Assembly (NCBI GenBank): GCA_025937835.1
Contig: JAICQO010000033.1
Span: forward strand, 1 to 59,113
Source of the DNA: Polyangiaceae bacterium
GTDB taxonomy: Bacteria > Myxococcota_A > Polyangia > Polyangiales > Polyangiaceae
Length of the DNA: 59,113 nucleotides
Direction of reading: 5' to 3'
The first letter of the stretch is position 1, and every line of letters begins with the position of its first letter. The translations under genes were made by a program, and so were the position numbers. Positions 17,555 to 25,598 of the stretch are shown here, piece by piece. Under the pieces are notes generated by a model. The model was not told the DNA's origin and ran no database searches. It saw nothing but the letters and a program-made list of their open reading frames with translations.

Positions 17555-18355
17555 ATGTTCAATCAAGCTTTCAAACTCGCAGAGGCCGTGAGCTTCGCGG
17601 CGACGCTGCTGGTCACTTTCCCGGCGCTGGCTGAAGAGCTTCCGCCGGCGACGGCGGAGGCCGCGCCGTCCGCGCTCGAGCTCAGCGAGCAAGCCCGCTC
17701 GCGCTACGAGGACGGCGACTTCGCGAGCGCGCTCACGCTCTTCAATCAGGCCTACGCGCGTGACCCCGATCCGAACCTGCTCTTCAACATCGCCCGCTGC
17801 CACGAGAAGCTCGGCGACAGCGCGGCGGCGATCGAGCAATACGAGGCGTTTCTGGCGAGCCCGAACGCCGACCCCGACGGCTTGAAAAAGGCCCAGGCCT
17901 CGCGCGACGCGCTCGTGAAGAGCCGGCAGCGCCGCGCCGCACGTCCCGGGACCAGCTCCGAACGACCGACCTTCGGCGACGACGGCGAAAGCGTTGCCCC
18001 CGAGAGCGCTGGCTCGTCGCACCTCGCGTCCTGGCTGCTGCTCGGGGCTGGCGTCGCGACCGCGGCGTCCGGCGTGGTCGTCTATTCGCTGGGTGTGAGC
18101 GATCACGAGGATGTCGAAGCTCAAGCCGGCTACGGCGATCCGACGCGCGTCGCCCCGATGACGCAGCGGCAGGCCGAACAGCGCGTCGACTCCGGTAACA
18201 CCAAGAAGCTGGTGGGCGGCTTGTTGATGGGCGGGGGTGGCGCGTTGCTTGCGAGCTCCGCCGTGTTGTTTCTGCTCGACCCGGGGCAGGAGTCGAAGGT
18301 CGGCTTCGGCCTTTCTCCGCGCGGCGGTAGCATCGCGATCCGCGGGAGGTTCTGA
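17555..18355 (+). CDS. Secreted/membrane TPR protein
   Basis: This 266-aa protein has a signal peptide ending near PALAEE, then TPR-type repeats (about 42-115: ARSRYEDGDFASALTLFNQAY, PNLLFNIARCHEKLGDSAAAI). A charged linker follows, then two hydrophobic segments (about 155-178 and 222-244) and a short tail. The type is common in Polyangiales next to Ser/Thr kinases, and the protein is presumably a periplasmic scaffold anchored in the inner membrane. Only 3 bases separate it from the binding-protein gene, so the two are co-transcribed. Confidence 0.8.
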   Translation: MFNQAFKLAEAVSFAATLLVTFPALAEELPPATAEAAPSALELSEQARSRYEDGDFASALTLFNQAYARDPDPNLLFNIARCHEKLGDSAAAIEQYEAFLASPNADPDGLKKAQASRDALVKSRQRRAARPGTSSERPTFGDDGESVAPESAGSSHLASWLLLGAGVATAASGVVVYSLGVSDHEDVEAQAGYGDPTRVAPMTQRQAEQRVDSGNTKKLVGGLLMGGGGALLASSAVLFLLDPGQESKVGFGLSPRGGSIAIRGRF

Positions 18356-18358
18356 GCC

Positions 18359-19858
18359 ATGCTCGCGCGCTTCGTGTTCCCGTTGCTGTTCGCGGGCGTG
18401 GCGGTCGCTTGCGGCGAGCCGTCGCTCGACGACACGCGCTTCTCCTGTGAGTCGCAGGCGGACTGCGACTCGGGCTACGTGTGCGGCCGCGTCTCGGGTC
18501 AGCGTGCGTGCGTCCCGGCGCAACAGTCCCCGATCCGGATCGGCATGAGCGGGCCGCTCCAGGGGCCCAGCCAGGATCTCGGCGGCGAAATGCGGCGCGG
18601 CATCGAGGCGCGCTTCGCCGAGGTGAACCGCGCCGGCGGCCTGTTCGGGCGGCGCGTCGAGCTCGACTGCCGGAACGACGACTACGATCCCGAGATCGCC
18701 GCCGCCAACGTCGAGACGCTGCTCGACATCAAGCAGAAGGTCGCCGATCCCGATCAGGCCGACGTGCGCGGTGACAACGGCGTGCTGGCTCTGCTCGGCA
18801 ACATCGGTACACCGACGATGCTGCGCACCGCGCCGATCGCCGACAAGAACCAGGTCGTGTTCTTCGCGCCGTTCACGGGCGCGCAGCGCTACCTGCGCGA
18901 CGGGACCAACTCTCCCTACGTGTACAACTACCGCGCGGGTTACTTCGAGGAGACGGAGGCGATGGTCGATTACCTCGCCAACTATCGCGCGCCGCGCGTG
19001 CTCGACACGCCGGATTCCTACCGGCGGCTCTTGGCCTTCACGCAGAACGACTCCTACGGAGACTCCGGCTACGAGGGTTTCGTGCGCGCCTACAACCAGC
19101 TGATCGGGTCCGTCCCGCAGCCGGACTCCGCGCAGCCGAACCCGTCGATCCGCCGGGTGCGTTACGAACGCGAAAACCTGGCGAGCGTCGACCCCGCGGT
19201 CGAAGAGGCGAAAGTGTTCCTCGACAATCTGTCGAGGACGGAAGCGCCGGGCAAGATCCCGGTCGGGATTCTGATGGTCGACACCTACGACCCGGGTAAC
19301 CGCTTCATCCGCGCGGTGAAGGACTTTTTGCACGAGAACGCCGAGCGCGCCGCTCGCTTCGACGTGGTGTTCTTGCACGTGTCGTTCGTCGGCAGTGATT
19401 CGCTGTCGCAAGCCTTGATGCGGCCGCCGGCCACGCGCGCGGACGCGACCGACCCCACCGGGCAGAAGCAGCTGAGCTACGCCGCGGGCGTGATCGTCAC
19501 GCAGGTCGTCCCCTATTACAAGGCGGAGAGCCCGGGCGTGGTCGATTACCGCAACGCCATCAAGCAGTACGACAACGCGGGCTCGAGCTTCACCTCGCTC
19601 GAAGGCTACGTCGCCGCGCGGCTGTTCCTCGACGCGCTCGCGCAAGCCGGGCCGGCGCTCGACCCCGAAGATTTGCGGAGCTCGCTCGATACGCAAATGC
19701 AGAATCGCGACCTCGGGCTCGGCACGCTGTTGAGCTTCTCCGCGACCAACCACCAGGCGTCGCACACCGTCTGGGGGAGCATGTTGACCGAGGACGGCAG
19801 CTTCACGATGCCCTTCGTCTGGACACCGGAGACGCGGATTGTCCCAGGCATCAACTGA
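18359..19858 (+). CDS. Type I periplasmic-binding lipoprotein (ABC amino-acid-type substrate-binding protein)
   Basis: The 499-aa product has a lipobox (FAGVAVAC, Cys18), a small Cys-rich segment (SCESQADCDSGYVCGRVSGQRACVP), then a Leu/Ile/Val-type binding fold. IRIGMSGPLQGPSQDLGGEMRRG opens lobe 1; GGLFGRRVELDCRNDDYDPE and GVLALLGNIGTPTMLRTAPI follow, as in LivJ-like proteins. Such proteins bind amino acids, urea or amides. No permease or ATPase gene is nearby, so it is probably not a transporter part; a sensory role with the kinase encoded next is inferred. The Cys-rich insert after the lipobox is unusual. Confidence 0.85.
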   Translation: MLARFVFPLLFAGVAVACGEPSLDDTRFSCESQADCDSGYVCGRVSGQRACVPAQQSPIRIGMSGPLQGPSQDLGGEMRRGIEARFAEVNRAGGLFGRRVELDCRNDDYDPEIAAANVETLLDIKQKVADPDQADVRGDNGVLALLGNIGTPTMLRTAPIADKNQVVFFAPFTGAQRYLRDGTNSPYVYNYRAGYFEETEAMVDYLANYRAPRVLDTPDSYRRLLAFTQNDSYGDSGYEGFVRAYNQLIGSVPQPDSAQPNPSIRRVRYERENLASVDPAVEEAKVFLDNLSRTEAPGKIPVGILMVDTYDPGNRFIRAVKDFLHENAERAARFDVVFLHVSFVGSDSLSQALMRPPATRADATDPTGQKQLSYAAGVIVTQVVPYYKAESPGVVDYRNAIKQYDNAGSSFTSLEGYVAARLFLDALAQAGPALDPEDLRSSLDTQMQNRDLGLGTLLSFSATNHQASHTVWGSMLTEDGSFTMPFVWTPETRIVPGIN

Positions 19859-19886
19859 GCCGAACCCAAGCCGACACGAGGACCAG

Positions 19887-21461
19887 ATGCTCGCCGAATC
19901 CACCGCGCAAACGCTCGAGTCGAGCTCCGAGCCGTCGTCCCGCAAATACCTTCGGATCGCGCGCCTCGATCGGGGCGGCATGGCGGACGTGTACCTGGCG
20001 CTGGCACGCGGCCCGCTCGAGTTCAGGAAGCTCCTGGTAGTGAAGTGCCTGCGCGTCGTGGCCGGGCACGAGGAGCTGTGCCGCTCGATGTTCATCGACG
20101 AGGCGCGCCTGTCGGCGCGTCTGAACCACCCGAACGTCGTCCAGACCTACGAGATCAGCGAGGACGAGGGCAAGCCGCTGATCGTGATGGAGTATCTGGA
20201 GGGGCAGAGCCTCGCGCGCCTGCGCAAGGCGGCCAAGGCCATCGACGCCCGGCGCGCCGCGCGCATCGTCTGCGACGCGCTCTCGGGCTTGCACTACGCG
20301 CACGAGCTCCGCGACTTCGACGGCACAGCGCTCAACGTGGTGCATCGCGACCTGAGCCCGCAGAACATCTTCGTCACCTACGAGGGCGCGGTGAAGATCC
20401 TCGATTTCGGGGTGGCCCGCGCCGAAATTCCGTCTCGCAGCCGCACCAAGGTCGGCGTGCTCAAGGGCAAATTCTCGTACATGGCGCCCGAGCAAACCTC
20501 GGGCGAGCCGATCGATCGCCGCACCGATCTATTCACGGTCGGGATCGTGCTCTGGGAGCTGGTCGCGGGGCAGCGCATGTTCGGCGGCACCGCCGTTCAA
20601 AAGCTCAAGGCGCTGATCCACGATCCGATCCCGAAGCTGTCGAGCGTCCGGCCCGAGGTCGATCCCGAGCTCGAACGGATCGTGCACCGCGCGCTCGAGA
20701 AGGATCGCGAGCTTCGCTATCCGAGCGCCGCCGAGATGCGTGAAGACCTCGAGAACTACCTGGCGAGGACGGGCCCGGCGATCCGCAGCGAGGACATCTC
20801 GCGCCTGATGCTGACGCACTTCGCGGTCGATCGTCAGGAGCTCCGGCAAGAGGTCCAGGAGCTCCTGGCGGCGGAGTCGTCGATGCCGGGCTCCGTGCCC
20901 GAGCTCAAGTCGGCGCCGATCCGCGACGGCTCTCCGTCGATGGCTCCGAGTAGCCTGTCGCCGATCACGCGCCCGGAGGCAGCCACGCCTGCAGCGCCCA
21001 GCGTGGAACCGCCGATCCCGTGGGGCCGCGAACGCCGGAGAGCGCTGCTCGTCGCGGTCGTTCTCGGAGTCCTTGCGTTTGCCCCGGTGGTGGCGCTGCT
21101 GCTCTGGGGTGAGGGGGGACTGCTCGAGCGGCCTGCGCCGCCGAGCGCAGCCGTGCCGGCGTCGCCTCGCGCTGCCGCGCCGCTCCCCACCGCGCAACCA
21201 ACCCCTGTCGAGGCGTCGAGCGCGCCGCCAGAGGTCGAGCTCACCGAGCTCCGCCAAGAGCGGCCGCCAGCACCGCGTGTGCGCCGCGCACCCACTCCTC
21301 CGCCGCTTCCACCAGGGCGCGCGCCGATCCGCGCCGTGCAGCCGGCTGCGGACAATTCCCCGGAGCCCGCGCCGCAGCCCGTGGCGCCCCCGACGGCTTC
21401 GACCGCGGCCCCGCGCGTGCGGCTCGTGGACGATAAGCCTCGAGTACCAATCGTCGACTGA
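19887..21461 (+). CDS. Membrane-anchored Ser/Thr protein kinase
   Basis: The ATG at 19887 is preceded by GAGGA at good spacing; the upstream TTG inside the previous gene is less likely. The 524-aa protein has a full Hanks-type kinase domain: Gly loop LDRGGMADVYLA (28-39), catalytic Lys53, VVHRDLSPQN with Asp155, DFG at 173-175 and MAPEQ (199-203). A juxtamembrane region, one membrane helix (about 386-407) and a Pro/Ala-rich outer tail without PASTA repeats follow. It should phosphorylate cytoplasmic proteins. The neighbouring binding lipoprotein and TPR protein could supply the input, which is inference. Confidence 0.9.
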   Translation: MLAESTAQTLESSSEPSSRKYLRIARLDRGGMADVYLALARGPLEFRKLLVVKCLRVVAGHEELCRSMFIDEARLSARLNHPNVVQTYEISEDEGKPLIVMEYLEGQSLARLRKAAKAIDARRAARIVCDALSGLHYAHELRDFDGTALNVVHRDLSPQNIFVTYEGAVKILDFGVARAEIPSRSRTKVGVLKGKFSYMAPEQTSGEPIDRRTDLFTVGIVLWELVAGQRMFGGTAVQKLKALIHDPIPKLSSVRPEVDPELERIVHRALEKDRELRYPSAAEMREDLENYLARTGPAIRSEDISRLMLTHFAVDRQELRQEVQELLAAESSMPGSVPELKSAPIRDGSPSMAPSSLSPITRPEAATPAAPSVEPPIPWGRERRRALLVAVVLGVLAFAPVVALLLWGEGGLLERPAPPSAAVPASPRAAAPLPTAQPTPVEASSAPPEVELTELRQERPPAPRVRRAPTPPPLPPGRAPIRAVQPAADNSPEPAPQPVAPPTASTAAPRVRLVDDKPRVPIVD

Positions 21462-21492
21462 GGTTAAACTGAGCCGCGGGAGGCTGCCCGGC

Positions 21493-22881
21493 ATGATCCC
21501 CAAATGGCTCTTTGTGTGCGCGGTGTCCGTCGTGATCTCGGCGTGCGACGACGACGACGAGAGTGGTGACGCGGAGACGTCGAGCGGAGGCCGCGCTGCG
21601 GCGACCGGCGGCGGCCCGTCCGCAGGCGGCAGATCGAGCGGCGGTCGGGCGTCCACGGGCGGCGCCCAGCCCATGGCCGGCGCGACGTCCGGCGCCGGTA
21701 CGTCGCCCGGTGGTGCGACCAGCGTTTCGACTTGTTCGTTCCCCGCTCGGGCCGCGCTCGACGCGAACGTCCCGGAAGGGTTCTGTGCGTTCACCTTCGC
21801 GACCGATGTCACGAGGGCGCGCGGCATCCTGGTGGATGACGAGGGCACCGTGCTCGTCGCGGGCAACGGCAACATCGTCGCGCTCTGGGACGACGATGGG
21901 GACGGCGTCTCCGGTGACGGCGAACGGGCCAGGATCGCGAGCGCGTCCGGTCTGAACCACGGCATCGCCGTGCACGACGGCTACCTGTACGCGTCGAGCG
22001 CCAGCACCGTCTACCGCTGGAGTTACGCGGCCGATCGCGCTCCGCTCGGCGAGCCCAGCACCGTGATCCGCGGCATCCCCTCGGGCGGCCACTCCACGCG
22101 CACGCTCGCCTTCGACGAAGCGTACCTGTACGTCAGCGTCGGCTCCGGCTCCAACGTCGACCCGAACCCTTCGCGCGCCGGCATTTTCCGTTTCCCGATC
22201 GCCGAGCTGGACGACGAGATCCAGTTTGCCGACGGCGAAATCTTCGCCCTCGGTCTGCGCAACGAGGTCGGCTTGCGCTTCGACTCGAGCGGCCGGCTGT
22301 GGGGCGTCGAAAACGGCCGAGACGATCTGTCGCGCGCCGACCTGGGCGGCGACATCCACGAGAACAACCCCGCCGAAGAGCTCAACCGCTTCGACGAGCC
22401 GGGCCGTTTCTACGGCTACCCGTACTGCTTCTCCGAGTACCTGCTGCCCGACGAGATCGGTGAAGGCGAGGGCGCGCAGTGGGCGGACCCGACGACAATC
22501 GACGACGGCACCCACACCGACGACTGGTGCAAAAATCCCGACGAGGTCGTGCCACCGCTGCTCGCCATGCAAGCTCACTCCGCGCCGCTCGACCTGTTGT
22601 TCTACCCCGGCGGCTCCTTCCCGAGCTCCTACACGGGCGATCTGTTCGTCACCTTCCACGGCTCGTGGAACCGCAGCGTCGCCACCGGCTACAAGGTGAT
22701 GCACATCCCGATCGCAGACGGCGAGCCCGCGGGCGATCCCACGCCCGTGCTCGAGTCCGCTGGGCCTGAAGACGACGATTGGCCCCACCGGCCCGTCGCG
22801 CTCGCCGTGCTCCCGAATGGAACCCTCTTAATTACCTCGGACGAATCCAACAGCATCCTGGCGCTCGGGTACGCTCAGTAA
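21493..22881 (+). CDS. Lipoprotein with PQQ-type (GDH/HHIP-like) beta-propeller dehydrogenase domain
   Basis: The start is the ATG at 21493 behind GGGAGG. The 462-aa protein has a signal with lipobox SVVISAC, a Gly/Ser/Ala linker to about residue 80, then a six-bladed propeller of the soluble glucose/sorbosone dehydrogenase type: FATDVTRARGILVDDEGTVLV, GLNHGIAVHDGYLYASS, FALGLRNEVGLRFDSSGRLWGVENGRD, GDLFVTFHGSWNRS and PVALAVLPNGTLLITSDE. It would oxidise sugars or alcohols with PQQ in the periplasm or at the surface; the substrate is unknown. It follows the kinase gene by 31 bases and may share its transcript. Confidence 0.85.
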   Translation: MIPKWLFVCAVSVVISACDDDDESGDAETSSGGRAAATGGGPSAGGRSSGGRASTGGAQPMAGATSGAGTSPGGATSVSTCSFPARAALDANVPEGFCAFTFATDVTRARGILVDDEGTVLVAGNGNIVALWDDDGDGVSGDGERARIASASGLNHGIAVHDGYLYASSASTVYRWSYAADRAPLGEPSTVIRGIPSGGHSTRTLAFDEAYLYVSVGSGSNVDPNPSRAGIFRFPIAELDDEIQFADGEIFALGLRNEVGLRFDSSGRLWGVENGRDDLSRADLGGDIHENNPAEELNRFDEPGRFYGYPYCFSEYLLPDEIGEGEGAQWADPTTIDDGTHTDDWCKNPDEVVPPLLAMQAHSAPLDLLFYPGGSFPSSYTGDLFVTFHGSWNRSVATGYKVMHIPIADGEPAGDPTPVLESAGPEDDDWPHRPVALAVLPNGTLLITSDESNSILALGYAQ

Positions 22882-22908
22882 CGACCATTCACGTCGGGGG
22901 GAGCTCCG

Positions 22909-22971
22909 GAATTTTTAACAGGAAGATTAGAAGACGGGAAGTCCTGCACAAGCTTTTGGGGGGGCGCACTG
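22909..22971. repeat. Degenerate copy of the foldback-repeat core
   Basis: atttttaacaggaagatta then gaagacgggaagtcctg closely matches the inverse complement of arm B (8208-8342), continuing into a G-run as that arm does. It lies between two convergent genes. Only one arm is recognisable. Confidence 0.55.
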
Positions 22972-23024
22972 CGCGTCGTGGCGCGACTCTGGTCACGGCT
23001 TGGAGATCGCTGGGCCTTGGGATC

Positions 23025-23077
23025 ACCGCCACGCGCGCCCGTGGCGTTCCGCCTGGCGCCCGTGGCGGTAAAAAAAA
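23025..23077. other. GC-rich hairpin followed by A8 between convergent genes
   Basis: accgccac (23025-23032) pairs with gtggcggt (23062-23069), with an alternative inner stem cgccacg/cgtggcg; eight A follow. On neither strand does a T-run follow the stem, so it is not a canonical terminator. Confidence 0.35.
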
Positions 23078-23101
23078 TACGCGTCGCAGTGTGAGGGGGG
23101 C

Positions 23102-23407
23102 TCAGGAGCGGCGGTAGCGGTGGCGGTGGCGCCAGGCGTTGCGGCCGCCGCCGCTCAGGAGGCCGAGGTCGGCTGCGACCGCGAGGGCCGTGAGCAACCA
23201 GCCGAGGGCGGGCATGCCTTGGCCGTGGCCCAGAGAGTTGACGCCGTAGGCGAAAGTCAGCGTCGTGAGAGGGAGGAAGAAGAAACCGAGCAGCGGCCAG
23301 AGCCAGTGGTCGTAGGCGCGGTCCAGGTACGAGCCGCCGAGCAGCCACACGAGGAAGAGCGCTAGTCGCGGGAAGGCGAGCGCGAGGCAGCCGACGAAGC
23401 AGGGCAT
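23102..23407 (-). CDS. Small integral membrane protein
   Basis: This 101-aa protein has three hydrophobic segments: LALAFPRLALFLVWLLGG (about 8-25), WLWPLLGFFFLPLTTLTFAYG (about 35-55) and LGWLLTALAVAADLGLL (about 68-84). It ends in an Arg/His-rich cytoplasmic tail (WRHRHRYRRS). No catalytic motif is seen and I assign no function. The short length and LPLTTLTFAY pattern resemble uncharacterised inner-membrane proteins of high-GC bacteria. It is transcribed alone, convergent with the PQQ-type gene. Confidence 0.7.
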   Translation of the reverse strand: MPCFVGCLALAFPRLALFLVWLLGGSYLDRAYDHWLWPLLGFFFLPLTTLTFAYGVNSLGHGQGMPALGWLLTALAVAADLGLLSGGGRNAWRHRHRYRRS

Positions 23408-23457
23408 GCCCCGGATTGTTACTCAGCGCTGGCGCGCGACGCCATCGGGGAAACTAC

Positions 23458-24294
23458 TCAGAGCATGGGTACGCCGGGGCGGCGCTTGGGAACCGGGAAA
23501 CCTGCGTCGAGCGCGGCGATTTCTTCGGGGCTGAGCTCGAAGCCGAGCGCGCCGGCGTTGTCGCGGACGTGCTCGGGCTTGGAGGCTTTGGGGATCGCGA
23601 ACAGATTCGGTTTGCGGGTCAGGAACGCGAGTGCCACCTGGCGAACGCTCTTGCCGCGCGCCTTGGCGATGCGCGAAAGCGCGTCACCGCCGGAGCCCGA
23701 GGGCGGGAACTTGGCGCGACCGAAGGGCGTGTAACCCACGAGGGTTACAGAGTTCGCCTCGCACCACGGCAGCACGGCGTGCTCGATCGAGCGCTCCCCG
23801 AGGTGGTAGAGCACCTGATTGCAGGAGATGCGCCCGGGCCCCGCGATCGACAGCGCCTGCGCGAGCTCCGTCTCGTCGAAATTGCTGACGCCCCAGGAGC
23901 GGATCTTGCCAGCGCTGCACAGCTCTTCGAACGCGGCGATGGTTTCCGACAGCGCGTGACGCCCGGGCCAGTGCAGCAGGTAACAATCGAGGTAGTCGGT
24001 CCGCAGGCGCTTCAGCGAGGTTTCGCAAGCGCGCACCGTGCCCTTGCGGCTCGCGTTGTCCGGCAAGACCTTGCTCACGAGAAACAGCCGCTCGCGCTGC
24101 CCCTCGATGGCGTTGGCGACGAGCTCTTCCACGCGGCCCGAGCCGTACATTTCGGCCGTATCGACGTGCGTGAGCCCGAGCTCGATGCCGAGCTTCAGCG
24201 ACGCGATAGCCGAAGCGCGGTCGTCGCCCTCCATTTGCCACGTGCCCTGTCCAATCGCCGGCACGTTCACCGAACTGTGACCAAATCGCCTCAT
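23458..24294 (-). CDS. Aldo/keto reductase
   Basis: The 278-aa NADPH-dependent oxidoreductase starts at the ATG 24294 (MRRFGHSSVNVPAIGQGTW); the longer frame adds an unrelated Arg-rich extension. The catalytic tetrad is visible as Asp45 and Tyr50 (HVDTAEMYGSG), Lys75 (LVSKV) and His108 (LLHWPG). The C-terminal IPKASKPEHVRDN contributes to cofactor binding. It reduces carbonyl compounds; the substrate is unknown, and the sequence is closest to the DkgA-like group. The gene stands alone with a 141-bp upstream gap. Confidence 0.9.
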   Translation of the reverse strand: MRRFGHSSVNVPAIGQGTWQMEGDDRASAIASLKLGIELGLTHVDTAEMYGSGRVEELVANAIEGQRERLFLVSKVLPDNASRKGTVRACETSLKRLRTDYLDCYLLHWPGRHALSETIAAFEELCSAGKIRSWGVSNFDETELAQALSIAGPGRISCNQVLYHLGERSIEHAVLPWCEANSVTLVGYTPFGRAKFPPSGSGGDALSRIAKARGKSVRQVALAFLTRKPNLFAIPKASKPEHVRDNAGALGFELSPEEIAALDAGFPVPKRRPGVPML

Positions 24295-24435
24295 GTGTGG
24301 TCCGCCTCGAATCGAAGCGGACCATCTTGAGCGACCACGCCGGGCTGTCAATCGTTCAATCGCGACTGCGCGAAACGCCACAGGCGGCCGCGAGAGCGCC
24401 AGTTGCAATTCGCAGGCGCGCGAGGACGCGGAGCA

Positions 24436-25524
24436 TCAGCGCGCGACGAGCGAGACCGAGATGCGGTCGTAATAGAGCACGGTCTGCCCTTCGAAACCGG
24501 AGTCGGTACCCACCACGAGCCAGAGGCTCCCGTCCGCGGCGGTGGTGACGACGAAGTCCGAAAGAGCCAGGGTCTTGCGTTGGTACATCGGATCCGGGCA
24601 AACCAGCGTGTTGCCGACGTCGCCGACGCGCTTCAGATCGGCGCCGTCGCTGGCCTGATTGCCCTTGTCCAAGTTCAACCGCAAGATGCCCTGGCCGTCG
24701 AGACTGCTCGCGGGTTCGCGTGCGGACGCGCCGATCTTGAAGTGCACGCTCGGCCCGGGTGAGCCGCCGATGCCGCCGCAGTCGGCCGGCGCGTTGGTCC
24801 CGATGTCGACCTCGACGCCGAGCGTGTAGCTCGCGCTCGGCTTCAGCCCTTCGAGACGGTGAGTCAGGTACATGAAGAGGTCGTCGCTGTGGTTGTCGCC
24901 GCCGAGGCGCAGACCACCGCCGTCACCGAGCTCGGCGGGCAACGCTGCCTGCGCGAACTCGAGCTCGTAGAAATCTTCTTCACCCTCGGGGTAGTCGGAG
25001 AATGCGCCGCTCCAGCCCTCGGCGTCCGAGTCGAAGTTCCAGGTGCGTTCCAGGCTGCTGTCGAAGCTCGCATCACCGGCGGCGCCGGCGTTCCCGCTCG
25101 CACCGGCGGCACCCGCGCTCGCGGTTCCGCCGCTCGAGCTTCCAGCATCACCCGCATCGTCACCGGCGACACCACCACTTTCTCCGCCGCTGCCTTCGCC
25201 GCCCGCTGCTCTGCCGCCCGTGCTGCCTCCTCGGCCCGCGCTGCCTCCGCGGCCCGCGCCGCTCGCGCCGCTTGCGCCGCCCGCATTGACGGACCCACCG
25301 CCCGCCTCACGCCCGCCCGTGACGGATGCTTTGCCTCCGCTACCCGAGCTCCCAGGGCTGCCACCGCGGGGCGCGGCCCGACCGCCGCTCGTGGATCCGC
25401 CCGAGGCGCCGCTCGTCCCTCCTGAAGCTACCGCGCTCGGCCCGCCGGACTCTTCATCGTCGGAGCAGCCCGCGAAAGGTAGCGCCGCGATGAGGGCGCA
25501 CGACCACCAGGTCCCTCTCTTCAT
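24436..25524 (-). CDS. Linker lipoprotein with C-terminal beta-sandwich
   Basis: The start is the ATG at 25524 (MKRGTWWSCALIAALPFAGC). The 362-aa protein has a lipobox Cys20, about 140 residues of Gly/Ser/Ala linker, and a C-terminal domain beginning RTWNFDSDAEGWSGAFSDYP. That opening is typical of carbohydrate-binding-like jelly rolls (a folded strand after a DxxxEGW motif), and the domain ends TVLYYDRISVSLVAR, again a jelly-roll final strand. No catalytic residues are apparent, so it is a predicted surface binder. It sits 74 bases downstream of the S8 protease gene on the same strand. Confidence 0.75.
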   Translation of the reverse strand: MKRGTWWSCALIAALPFAGCSDDEESGGPSAVASGGTSGASGGSTSGGRAAPRGGSPGSSGSGGKASVTGGREAGGGSVNAGGASGASGAGRGGSAGRGGSTGGRAAGGEGSGGESGGVAGDDAGDAGSSSGGTASAGAAGASGNAGAAGDASFDSSLERTWNFDSDAEGWSGAFSDYPEGEEDFYELEFAQAALPAELGDGGGLRLGGDNHSDDLFMYLTHRLEGLKPSASYTLGVEVDIGTNAPADCGGIGGSPGPSVHFKIGASAREPASSLDGQGILRLNLDKGNQASDGADLKRVGDVGNTLVCPDPMYQRKTLALSDFVVTTAADGSLWLVVGTDSGFEGQTVLYYDRISVSLVAR

Positions 25525-25598
25525 CGCGATGAGTATGGATGCCCCGATGACGAGCGCAAGGCTCGAGCGCTCGTCACCGGGGGCTCGATCCCGTGCGA

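Noticed and set aside
17453-20095. An 880-codon minus-strand frame opposite the TPR and binding-protein genes
   Set aside because: It is Arg/His/Val-rich with no recognisable domain, and both plus-strand genes have clear signal peptides and family motifs.
23025-23077. Hairpin as intrinsic terminator
   Set aside because: The homopolymer after the stem is A on the plus strand and precedes the stem on the minus strand, so it cannot supply a U-tract.
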